Assembly: GCA_039934635.1 (NCBI GenBank)
Contig: JBDTLT010000256.1
Span: forward strand, 1 to 7,540
Direction of reading: 5' to 3'
From: DATLFA01 sp039934635
Lineage (GTDB): Bacteria; Actinomycetota; Acidimicrobiia; Acidimicrobiales; WLNW01
DNA: 7,540 nt
This document shows positions 1 through 6,198 of the stretch, in pieces. The position numbers were made by a program, and so were the translations under genes. Within the stretch, counting starts at the first letter, position 1, and the number at the start of each line of letters is the position of its first letter. The notes under the pieces were generated by a model. The model ran no database searches. It saw only the letters and a program-made list of their open reading frames with translations, and was not told the DNA's origin.

Positions 1-1168
1 GCGCTTCGTGCGGTTCGAAATCGGTGTCACGCAGATCGATCACACCCACATCGGGACGGCCACGAGGGGCAGCGCCGGCGACGCGCTTGGCGGGGTTGGG
101 AGCAAACGCTCTTGCGCCGGCCGCAAACGCCCAACCGAGGAGCAAGCCGCCGATGATCTCTTCGGAGTAGTGCCCGCCCGCGTACACCGACGCCACGCTC
201 ACGAGCACGACCACCAGCGAGCCACCGAGACGAACACTGCGGCGCGGTATGACGTAGGCCATTGCGGCGGCGACATAGGTGACACGAAGCGCGTGCCCGC
301 TCGGATAGTCGCCGAAGTGCGCGAAGAGCGTCGTTCGCACAACCCATCCGAAGAACAGCGCCGCGGCGAAGCCGATCAACAGGGCGACGCCGGCGCGTCG
401 CCGTCGTCGCGCCCCGACCACGGCGAGGGCGATCACGGCAATCGACATCGGCACGAGACCGCCGACCGCGGTGACATTGTCGGCGCGGCGCGCGAGCGAC
501 GCTGACCGGTGGGATCTGATCAGGGTGTCGAGCGGGAACCCGCTCACCGGCGTGACCGTGAGGTTGTTGACCGTGCCGGTCGTGCCGTTGGTGTTGTACA
601 TCAACCAATAAGGGGTCTTGGGCTCCAGGGTCGCGTTGATCGGCAGCGTGTTCCATACATCCGGCGCAAGAGTGCCCGAACTCGTCGACGCCACAAGACG
701 CCCGGGGGCGCCGTGTGCGTCGTCGTAGATGGCGAGTTGGTACTGATTGTGCGGCGGGGCGTCGATGGGAGCGGCGACGTAGACCGAGATCGACGCGACC
801 GGCCCGGCGGTGATTCCGGTGGTGAATCGCGAACCGTTGATGTTGTTCGAGTCGAACGTATCGACGACGCTTCCCAGCGAGGCCCGACCGAACAGGGCGG
901 GAATCTCTGCCGTCGCCGACCCAGTCGCGTCTGTCGCGGGAGCGCGGTAGGACGCGACGATCGAGAGTTGGAGGTCCGAGGTCGCATAGACACTGAGCTT
1001 CGAAGGCCATTCTCCGAACGGACGAATGATCCAGGCGCTCTCACGGCTGCCGTGCGAGATACCGATACGTGTGGCGGCCGTCCACGACGCGAAGAGCACG
1101 AGCGCACACGCAGCCACCCCGAGTGATCGGCTGCGGAAAGCGGATGGTGACTGTCGTGCCATTTCCAT
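1..1168 (-). CDS. PAP2-like membrane protein with N-terminal beta-sandwich-like region (C-terminus cut by window edge)
   Basis: The frame is open for 389 codons from ATG 1168 and runs off the left edge. A hydrophobic segment near residues 16-33 looks like a signal anchor. Residues about 100-208 are Thr/Ser/Asn rich, with beta-strand-like stretches such as YQLAIYDD and TPYWLMYNTNG, the style of an extracellular lectin-like beta-sandwich. Hydrophobic segments follow near 232-252, 258-275, 293-308, 313-330 and 338-355. The last part resembles the PAP2/phosphatidic acid phosphatase core: PSGH at 289-292 matches motif C2, and GGHYSEE around His333 matches motif C3. The usual C3 Arg is Ser327, the usual Asp is Glu337, and no KX6RP (C1) motif is visible. 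PAP2 enzymes remove phosphate from lipid phosphates such as undecaprenyl pyrophosphate. Whether this protein is active is doubtful. There is no Shine-Dalgarno before ATG 1168; ATG 1162 is an alternative start. The dioxygenase gene lies 80 bases upstream on the same strand. The reading frame is sure; the PAP2 assignment is fairly sure; the beta-sandwich is an inference from style. Confidence 0.78.
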   Translation of the reverse strand, partial: MEMARQSPSAFRSRSLGVAACALVLFASWTAATRIGISHGSRESAWIIRPFGEWPSKLSVYATSDLQLSIVASYRAPATDATGSATAEIPALFGRASLGSVVDTFDSNNINGSRFTTGITAGPVASISVYVAAPIDAPPHNQYQLAIYDDAHGAPGRLVASTSSGTLAPDVWNTLPINATLEPKTPYWLMYNTNGTTGTVNNLTVTPVSGFPLDTLIRSHRSASLARRADNVTAVGGLVPMSIAVIALAVVGARRRRRAGVALLIGFAAALFFGWVVRTTLFAHFGDYPSGHALRVTYVAAAMAYVIPRRSVRLGGSLVVVLVSVASVYAGGHYSEEIIGGLLLGWAFAAGARAFAPNPAKRVAGAAPRGRPDVGVIDLRDTDFEPHEA

Positions 1169-1181
1169 CAGCTTCAGTATT
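1169..1181 (-). promoter_or_regulatory. possible extended -10 element for a leaderless PAP2-like gene
   Basis: On the minus strand AATACT (1181-1176) is preceded by TGA, which gives an extended -10 pattern (TGN plus a hexamer with 4 of 6 consensus bases). It ends 7 bases before ATG 1168, so transcription would begin at or next to the start codon. There is no Shine-Dalgarno before that ATG, which fits leaderless translation. No convincing -35 box was found. This is a weak prediction. Confidence 0.27.
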
Positions 1182-1222
1182 TCACATTTGCACCCGTCCC
1201 ACCGCGCGAGGGCGGCGAGAGG

Positions 1223-1239
1223 GCGACCGTTCCCGTCGC
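1223..1239. repeat. short inverted repeat just after the dioxygenase stop codon
   Basis: GCGAC at 1223-1227 pairs with GTCGC at 1235-1239 across a 7-base loop, 9 bases beyond the stop codon of the minus-strand dioxygenase gene. There is no T-tract, so it is at best a weak terminator or processing hairpin between two co-oriented genes. It could be chance in such GC-rich DNA. Confidence 0.2.
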
Positions 1240-1248
1240 ATCAACCGA

Positions 1249-2181
1249 TTACGGCTCGGTCTCGAGCACCGACGGATCGAAGACCAGCACGCCGTCGTGA
1301 TTGCCGTCCTTGTCGTATTCGGCGATCAGTTCGTCGGGCAGTTGGACGTGGGAATCGGCCTGCAGAAAGTCTCGTAGCGTCGTGCCCGTCGACAGTGAGT
1401 CGATGTTTGCCGGGCCTTCGTGGCCCGCAATGTCGTCGATGTGCACCGTGCGAAAATCGAAGCTGAAGCGGGTGTGATCCACAGTGCTCGGCACCGTCGA
1501 ATGGAGGTGGGCGCCGGAGAAGCACAGGGCGGAACCAGGATCACCGACGAGTCGAATCTCGCTGCCCGGCACGTCGCCCACCAAGCGCGGGTGCGGGCGG
1601 GGATCGCTCTTGATGAATGTGGCCGCGTCACGGCGCGCCGAACGGTTCCACTCGTAGGCATCGAAATCGGCCGACGAGTTCGGCGCTTCGCGCTGCCAGA
1701 AGTCGGGATGGAACGCCATGCAGCTGAGGTCGGTCACGCCGCGAATCGGCACCCACCAGTTCACCTGGCACTGTGGCGCCGAGTACCAAGTGTCGCGATG
1801 CGGCATGTAGTTGTAGCCGAGCCCGGCGGTGAGGTAACTGGCCGGGGTGACGACGCGCAGCTTGGGGACGTCGAAATAGGTCATCGTCGGATCGCAGCCA
1901 AAGCCGACGAGCACGTCGCGCAGCAGCTCTTTCGAGTGCGGATGGTGGGTGAAACCCGTTTTCAGGGGCCCGAGTACGCGCACGAAGTCCTCGACAGCCA
2001 TTCGTGTGTGCGCCGTGCTCGGGTCCATGCCCTCGAACGCGGCAGTGATCAGTTCCCAGGCGAACTCGGCCATCGCCCGCACCGCAGAAGTCGGCGGGAT
2101 ACAGAAGACCTGCCCCTCGAAGATCCGCGGCCGGCGGTCGGCATCGGCCCCGCCGTCACCTACTGCTACAACCATGGCCAT
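1249..2181 (-). CDS. Fe(II)/2-oxoglutarate-dependent dioxygenase, phytanoyl-CoA hydroxylase (PhyH)-like
   Basis: A 310-residue soluble protein with the facial triad expected of the double-stranded beta-helix 2OG oxygenases. His128-Arg129-Asp130 forms the HxD motif, followed by a strand reading QCQVNWWVPI. A distal histidine (His225 or His227, in SGAHLHSTVP) comes next, and Arg238 or Arg244 in TRFSFDFRTV could bind the 2OG carboxylate. Such enzymes hydroxylate, desaturate or otherwise oxidise small molecules using O2 and 2OG. The length suits the PhyH-like class. ATG 2181 was chosen because GAAGG (2190-2194) lies 8 bases before it; a GTG at 2214 would extend the frame but has poor spacing. The C-terminus has a D-rich loop (residues 290-302) resembling part of an EF-hand or dockerin calcium loop. 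The gene diverges from the GT4 gene. The substrate is unknown; modification of a glycan or its precursor is inferred from the neighbours only. Confidence 0.82.
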   Translation of the reverse strand: MAMVVAVGDGGADADRRPRIFEGQVFCIPPTSAVRAMAEFAWELITAAFEGMDPSTAHTRMAVEDFVRVLGPLKTGFTHHPHSKELLRDVLVGFGCDPTMTYFDVPKLRVVTPASYLTAGLGYNYMPHRDTWYSAPQCQVNWWVPIRGVTDLSCMAFHPDFWQREAPNSSADFDAYEWNRSARRDAATFIKSDPRPHPRLVGDVPGSEIRLVGDPGSALCFSGAHLHSTVPSTVDHTRFSFDFRTVHIDDIAGHEGPANIDSLSTGTTLRDFLQADSHVQLPDELIAEYDKDGNHDGVLVFDPSVLETEP

Positions 2182-2410
2182 AGTTCGCACCTTCGCCTTT
2201 CTGCCGGCAGGCACGATCCTCAGCGAGCGCGGCTACGGGGCAGGGTACATTGTGCATTCTCATGCACAAGGGGCCGTTTGGTCCGATCCAGGTTGGCGCG
2301 GCGTTGCCCGGCCACGGCCAGGTCACGCACCGTGTGACGTGGTCGCGCCGGGCTATGGCATAGTCAACCGTGCACCCCGTGAATAGGGCTGCGGTGTGCT
2401 GGAAGGGACA
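2182..2410. promoter_or_regulatory. divergent control region between dioxygenase and GT4 genes
   Basis: This spacer of 229 bases separates two divergent genes and should hold promoters for both. Toward the dioxygenase, TTGTGC (2269-2264) and TACCCT (2247-2242) are spaced by 16 bases on the minus strand and could be weak -35 and -10 boxes. Toward the GT4 gene, GTGACG (2334-2339) and CATAGT (2359-2364) are a looser pair with a 19-base spacer. Inverted repeats are present at 2250-2269, at 2322-2338 (GTCAC, 7 bases, GTGAC) and at 2353-2363 (CTATG, 1 base, CATAG). The 10-base palindrome CTGCCGGCAG lies at 2201-2210. The presence of promoters somewhere here is very likely; the exact boxes are tentative. 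Confidence 0.5.
2250..2269. repeat. perfect 8-bp inverted repeat, candidate operator
   Basis: The arms TTGTGCAT (2250-2257) and ATGCACAA (2262-2269) are exact reverse complements around a TCTC spacer. The element is less GC-rich than its surroundings and lies almost entirely between the tentative -35 and -10 boxes of the dioxygenase promoter. That position would suit a repressor dimer site. A transcribed hairpin in the dioxygenase leader is the alternative. The sequence symmetry is certain; the function is inferred. Confidence 0.5.
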
Positions 2411-3571
2411 ATGAGTCGGCGTCCGCGTGATGGTCCTCGTGAGGTCATGTTCGTCCATGCCTCGGCTGCGTACGGCGGAATGGAGATCTACGTCGAGCGC
2501 GTTCTCAGCCGGCTCGACCGGGATCGTTGGGCGCCGGCGTTGTTCGTCACGCTCGACCGCTTGGCGGTGCCGGCGGAATTGGTCGCACACGTGCGCGAAC
2601 TCGGTGTGCCGATCATCGAGCAGCGTCTCTCGCGCCTGAGCCGTGCGAGCGCCGAGGCAGGACGCATCTCGAGTCTGGCGAACGAGCTCCGCCGCCGACA
2701 CAGCGCGCTCGTCCACGTGAACACCGCCCAGGCTGACAAGCCACGGGTGCCCTTTGCGGCAGCGCTGGTCGCCCGCACGCCGGTGTTGCGAACGGACCAC
2801 CTCCCGCCGGATCCGGCATTCGTGACGAAGCGATTGCAGCGCAACGTGCGTCTTCTCGATGCCGTCACCGATCGCGTCGTCCTCGTGTCGCACGCGAATC
2901 GCGACGCCCATATCGATTTGCTGCATCGCAACCCCGACAAACTCGTCGTCATCCAGAACGGCATCGAACTCGGCGAGCTGGTGACGGCCGATGATCGCGA
3001 GTCGGCGAAGCGGGCCCTGTCGCTCGACCCAGAGATCCCGCTCGTCGGCGCGGTCGGCCGGCTCTTCGACCAGAAGGGTCATCGGGATCTGCTCGCGGCG
3101 ATGCGATCGGTGATCGACCGGGTGGGACCCGTCAACGTCGCGATCGTCGGCAGCGGCCCGCTCGACGCGGAGCTACGCATGTTGGGCGCCTCGCTCGGTC
3201 TCGGCGATCACCTGATCATGCCCGGACACGTCAGTGATCCGGAGCGTTGGGTGGCGGCGTTCGACGTGGCTGCCTTGCCGTCGCTGTACGAGGGGTTCTC
3301 GCTGTCGATGCTCGAGTTCATGGCCGCGGGCAAGCCCTGTGTGTTCAGCGACCACCTCAGCTTCGTGGAGGCCACCGAAGGCGGGCGGGTCGCCAGGCTG
3401 GCGCGGATGGGCGATCCGGTCTCGCTCGCCGACGAGATCGTCGGCCTCCTTGCCGACCCAGCCACCGCGGAAGGGCTCGGTCGTGCCGCTCGTCAACATG
3501 TCGCCGAGCACTTCACGATCGACGGCCACGTGTGTCGCCTGATGCAGCTCTACGACGCCACGGCGCGCTAA
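2411..3571 (+). CDS. GT4 family glycosyltransferase (GT-B fold)
   Basis: A 386-residue protein with the full two-domain GT-B layout typical of GT4 retaining glycosyltransferases. The N-terminal Rossmann-like domain carries the glycine loop AYGGME (residues 20-25) for the acceptor side. The linker has QNGIE (Asn183 to Glu186). The C-terminal donor domain begins with VGRLFDQKGH (215-224) and holds the signature E294-x7-E302 in YEGFSLSMLEFMAAGKP, whose glutamates contact the nucleotide-sugar ribose and sugar. It is predicted to act at the cytoplasmic face, adding a sugar from a nucleotide-sugar donor to a lipid-linked acceptor. There is no membrane segment. ATG 2411 follows GGAAGG (2401-2406) by 4 bases, a slightly tight spacing; GTG 2396 is in frame as an alternative. 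It is the first gene of a plus-strand series including the GT2 gene. Donor and acceptor sugars cannot be read from the sequence. Confidence 0.93.
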   Translation: MSRRPRDGPREVMFVHASAAYGGMEIYVERVLSRLDRDRWAPALFVTLDRLAVPAELVAHVRELGVPIIEQRLSRLSRASAEAGRISSLANELRRRHSALVHVNTAQADKPRVPFAAALVARTPVLRTDHLPPDPAFVTKRLQRNVRLLDAVTDRVVLVSHANRDAHIDLLHRNPDKLVVIQNGIELGELVTADDRESAKRALSLDPEIPLVGAVGRLFDQKGHRDLLAAMRSVIDRVGPVNVAIVGSGPLDAELRMLGASLGLGDHLIMPGHVSDPERWVAAFDVAALPSLYEGFSLSMLEFMAAGKPCVFSDHLSFVEATEGGRVARLARMGDPVSLADEIVGLLADPATAEGLGRAARQHVAEHFTIDGHVCRLMQLYDATAR

Positions 3572-3590
3572 GGCACCGGTCGGAGCGCCG

Positions 3591-3698
3591 ATGACAGCCA
3601 GGCCGTACAATCGTCGCATCGCACTGCTGGTCGCTGCTCATCGTCGGCGATCCGAGATCGACGGGACTCACCTCATGGCGACAAGGGCTCCGCGCTGA
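3591..3698 (+). CDS. possible 35-residue leader ORF overlapping the GT2 start
   Basis: ATG 3591 is preceded by GGAG with a 5-base gap, a reasonable ribosome site. The frame runs 35 codons to a TGA (3696-3698) that shares its A with the ATG of the GT2 gene, the classic arrangement for translational coupling. The peptide is basic (MTARPYNRRIALLVAAHRRR at its start), with no recognised domain or strong membrane segment. It fills nearly the whole gap between the two glycosyltransferase genes. It may be a real small protein, a coupling leader or chance; nothing shows that the peptide itself is functional. Confidence 0.28.
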   Translation: MTARPYNRRIALLVAAHRRRSEIDGTHLMATRAPR

Positions 3699-4756
3699 TG
3701 CCGTCACCGACGGTGACGGTCATGATCCCGTCGTACAACTACGCGCAGCACCTCGTCGAGTGCGTGATGAGCGCGCTCGACCAACCGGGGGTGAACGTCG
3801 ACGTGGCGCTCGTCGACAACGCATCCACCGACGGTTCCCTTTCCCTGGCCGAGCAATTGGCAGCCGTGCACCCCAACATCCGCCTCATCACCTACCCAGA
3901 CAACCAGGGCATCATCTGCTCGCTCAACCGTTGCTACGCCGAGGTGAAGGGCGACTATGCGGTGCTGCTGTGCGCCGACGACCGCCTGGTGCCGGGCGCC
4001 TTGTCGCGAAGCGTCGCGTTCCTCGAGGCGCACCCGACGGTGGGCATGGTGTACGGCCCGGCGCTCGACTTCTCGTCGATCGAGTCGGTCGACCCCAGCC
4101 GACTGTCTGGCGCGCCTCGGGCACCGCTCGTCTACGACGGCGTCAGCTGGATCGACGACCGCTGCCGCGCTGGCACGAACCCGATTCGCACCCCGGAGGT
4201 GCTGATGCGCGCTGCGACCATCGCCGCAGTCGGGGGCCGCCTGGACCCGCGCTGTCCGCACACGAGTGACCTGAACATGTGGCTCCGGCTCGCGTCGAAA
4301 AGCGACGTAGCGTTCCTGCCCGGCCCTCCGGTCGCGCTGTATCGGCGGCACGAGGACAACCACTCGAACGCGTTCAACTTCTCGGCACTTCGCGACGCGG
4401 AAGCCCGCTGGAGCTCGTTCTCGGCGTTCTTCGAGACGGTTGTGACCCGACCGGAGCACGGCCGGTGGGAGCGTAGGACGCGTGGCACCCTCGCGGCGGA
4501 GGTGCGCTACCTCGCTACCCGTGCCTACAGCCAGTCTGACGGGGACGCACCGGACGGCCACGTCGAGGAGTTACTCGAGCTCGCGGGCCGCCTGCAGCCC
4601 GGCGGCGCCTCGCCCATCGAGGAGCTCGGCTGGAAGCTACGTCGCGCGCTCGGTCCACGCCGCGCCGGCATGTTCCCGGGCTTCTGGCCACGGCGGTTGA
4701 TCCGTCGACTTCACTGGTACTCCGCCGAGCGGCGCCGGCTGCGCACCGGTTTGTGA
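3698..4756 (+). CDS. GT2 family glycosyltransferase (GT-A fold)
   Basis: A 352-residue protein starting with the GT2 signature VTVMIPSYNYAQHLVE, a nucleotide-binding first strand. DNAS (40-43) follows, as in the usual D-x-S/G-x-D loop. CADD at 92-95 supplies the DXD-type metal ligands (Asp94 and Asp95). TSDLNMWLRLA has Asp191 at the place of the catalytic base of inverting GT2 enzymes, and YRRHEDNHS (from Arg216) matches the late R/H-rich motif that closes over the donor. About 120 C-terminal residues beyond the catalytic domain are basic near the end (PRRLIRRLHW), perhaps for membrane-surface contact. It should transfer a sugar from a nucleotide donor to a growing glycan in the cytoplasm. 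AAGGG (3683-3687) lies 10 bases before the start, and an upstream ORF overlaps the ATG. It is probably co-transcribed with the GT4 gene 126 bases upstream. The sugar specificity is unknown. Confidence 0.92.
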   Translation: MPSPTVTVMIPSYNYAQHLVECVMSALDQPGVNVDVALVDNASTDGSLSLAEQLAAVHPNIRLITYPDNQGIICSLNRCYAEVKGDYAVLLCADDRLVPGALSRSVAFLEAHPTVGMVYGPALDFSSIESVDPSRLSGAPRAPLVYDGVSWIDDRCRAGTNPIRTPEVLMRAATIAAVGGRLDPRCPHTSDLNMWLRLASKSDVAFLPGPPVALYRRHEDNHSNAFNFSALRDAEARWSSFSAFFETVVTRPEHGRWERRTRGTLAAEVRYLATRAYSQSDGDAPDGHVEELLELAGRLQPGGASPIEELGWKLRRALGPRRAGMFPGFWPRRLIRRLHWYSAERRRLRTGL

Positions 4757-4904
4757 TGCAAGCGACGGTTGATCAGCGGCCCGGCACTCGGGCGGGTGCA
4801 ACTTGCCGGCGTTCGACCCCATTCGGAGCGACGTCTGAGATCCCGTTCCCGCCGGCGACCCTCACTGCCGGCGCTTGAAGAGCAGCGCTAGTCTGCCACC
4901 TCGA

Positions 4905-6164
4905 ATGCAGCGCCGCCCTCATCGCCGCGGCTTCGTCGGTACGACGATTCTCGCAATCAGCGCCACGATCGGCCTGCTCGTCGCGTTGGGAGCGATCGCA
5001 TTCGCAATCGGACGGACCACCGACGTCGGCGGGCTGCCTGCATGGCTCGCTCGGACCGTACTCGCGCTTGTGGCGGCCGGACTCGTGGCGGTGAGCCTGG
5101 TTGCTACGCTCGTCGCCACGGGCGGCATCGCCGTCCTCTATCGGGACTCCTGCGAGGAGCGTGGCGTGCCCTACCGTCCTGTTCGGCCCCGGGAGCGGGT
5201 GGCTGGGCGGGTGTGGTCGACCTTTCGTCGTTGGATCAACCCTCGGGCGAAGCCGCGACCCGGAGATCTCGTCGAAGTCCGGAGTCTCTCCGAGATCCTC
5301 GCGACGCTCGACCAGCGCGGCTGTTTGGACGGACTGCCCTTCATGCCGGAGATGGCGTCGTTCTGTGGTCATCGATTCCCAGTGCTGAGGCGTGTCGACA
5401 AGCTCTGGGAGTACGCACACGGCACGGGTATGCGCCGTATCAGGCATGCCCTGCTTCTGAAGGCTCTGCGTTGCGACGGGCAGAGTCACGGCGGATGCCA
5501 GGCGAGTTGCCACTTGATCTGGAAAACAGATTGGCTGAAATGGCCTGCGAAGGACGGCCCCCGCAAATCTGATCGGTCCGGCCGTGGCGACCTGGATGCG
5601 CACACGCACGTCACGACCCCGCAGGGGGTGCGCTATGTCTGCCAGGCGACACAGATTCGCGAGGCATCGGAGCAGCTTCGGTTCAACAGCCTCGGTCACT
5701 ATTGGCGAGATCTCGTCGGCGGTAACGTCAGGCTCGGCGCAATTCTGGTTGAGTTCGGCGTCAGGCTGTTCAATGCTGCCCAGTCTCGGCTCGGCAAACC
5801 TAAATGGCCAGTCTTGGAACCCCTCGCCACCGGCACTTCACCGCATCAGGAGCTTCACCTGCAGCCGGGTCAAGTCGTGCGAGTGAAATCCAAACGTGAC
5901 ATCGAGTTGACCCTGAACCGGGACCTCAAGAATCGCGGCCTTTCGTTCAGCGGGGACCTGCTGGCCGATTGCGGCGGCAGCTACCGTGTCACGGCGAGCA
6001 TCAACCGCGTCATTCACGAGGGCACTGGCGAACTGCTCACCTTGAAGAATCCGAGCATCCTGCTAGAAGACGTGCACTCGATCGGTGGGCCGCTGTTGAT
6101 GCCGCAAAACGAATACTTCTTCTGGCGCGAGATCTGGCTCGAACCCTCGCAGTCTCCGGACTGA
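4905..6164 (+). CDS. unrecognised two-TM membrane protein with duplicated soluble domain and Cys cluster
   Basis: A 419-residue protein of unknown function. Residues about 9-36 and 49-80 are hydrophobic and look like two membrane helices. The large remainder follows a basic linker and is probably cytoplasmic. By eye, residues 119-192 and 321-395 are two diverged copies of one domain. Each has PGxxVxVxS, then I..TL, then GL.F, then CG, then V, then GTG, then a hydrophobic strand ending near L.xx, with about 18 identical positions. Copy 1 carries PFMPEM (145-150), Cys154-Gly-His156, and leads into Cys190-x7-Cys198-x3-Cys202 with His195, a possible metal or Fe-S site. Cys246 is a further candidate. 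Copy 2 keeps only the CG cysteine. I recall similar PFMPEM/CG and RCDG-HGGCQ segments in uncharacterised proteins near glycan or natural-product genes, without a known function. ATG 4905 was chosen although no Shine-Dalgarno is visible; TTG 4875 extends the frame. It lies 148 bases after the GT2 gene. Confidence 0.85.
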   Translation: MQRRPHRRGFVGTTILAISATIGLLVALGAIAFAIGRTTDVGGLPAWLARTVLALVAAGLVAVSLVATLVATGGIAVLYRDSCEERGVPYRPVRPRERVAGRVWSTFRRWINPRAKPRPGDLVEVRSLSEILATLDQRGCLDGLPFMPEMASFCGHRFPVLRRVDKLWEYAHGTGMRRIRHALLLKALRCDGQSHGGCQASCHLIWKTDWLKWPAKDGPRKSDRSGRGDLDAHTHVTTPQGVRYVCQATQIREASEQLRFNSLGHYWRDLVGGNVRLGAILVEFGVRLFNAAQSRLGKPKWPVLEPLATGTSPHQELHLQPGQVVRVKSKRDIELTLNRDLKNRGLSFSGDLLADCGGSYRVTASINRVIHEGTGELLTLKNPSILLEDVHSIGGPLLMPQNEYFFWREIWLEPSQSPD

Positions 6165-6198
6165 CGCCTCGACGGAACACTGGCCGACCACCGGGGCG

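Noticed and set aside
27..1010. A 327-codon minus-strand frame overlapping the PAP2-like gene.
   Set aside because: The translation is Arg-rich with no domain, while another minus frame over the same bases gives membrane segments and PSGH/HYSEE motifs. It is a GC-driven shadow.
1420..2337. A 305-codon plus-strand frame antisense to the dioxygenase.
   Set aside because: Arg/His/Ala-rich translation without motifs; the opposite strand encodes a clear HxD...H oxygenase with a ribosome site.
2156..3082. A 308-codon minus-strand frame antisense to the GT4 gene and the divergent spacer.
   Set aside because: It crosses a promoter region and the whole N-terminal half of a well-formed GT4 enzyme, and has no recognisable domain.
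3704..4561. A 285-codon minus-strand frame antisense to the GT2 gene.
   Set aside because: Mirror frame of a strongly biased coding sequence; Val/Arg-rich with no motifs.
4805..4873. Three copies of GCCGGCG in the spacer after the GT2 gene (4805, 4851, 4867).
   Set aside because: The spacing is irregular and the 7-mer is common in GC-rich DNA; no sign of a true repeat array or terminator with a T-tract.
4773..5699. A 308-codon minus-strand frame antisense to the duplicated-domain protein.
   Set aside because: Low-complexity Arg/Pro/Asp-rich translation; the plus strand has membrane helices and repeats that make sense as a protein.
6165..6198. A shared terminator between the convergent membrane-protein and methyltransferase genes.
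   Set aside because: The 34 bases contain no convincing stem-loop or T-tract on either strand.
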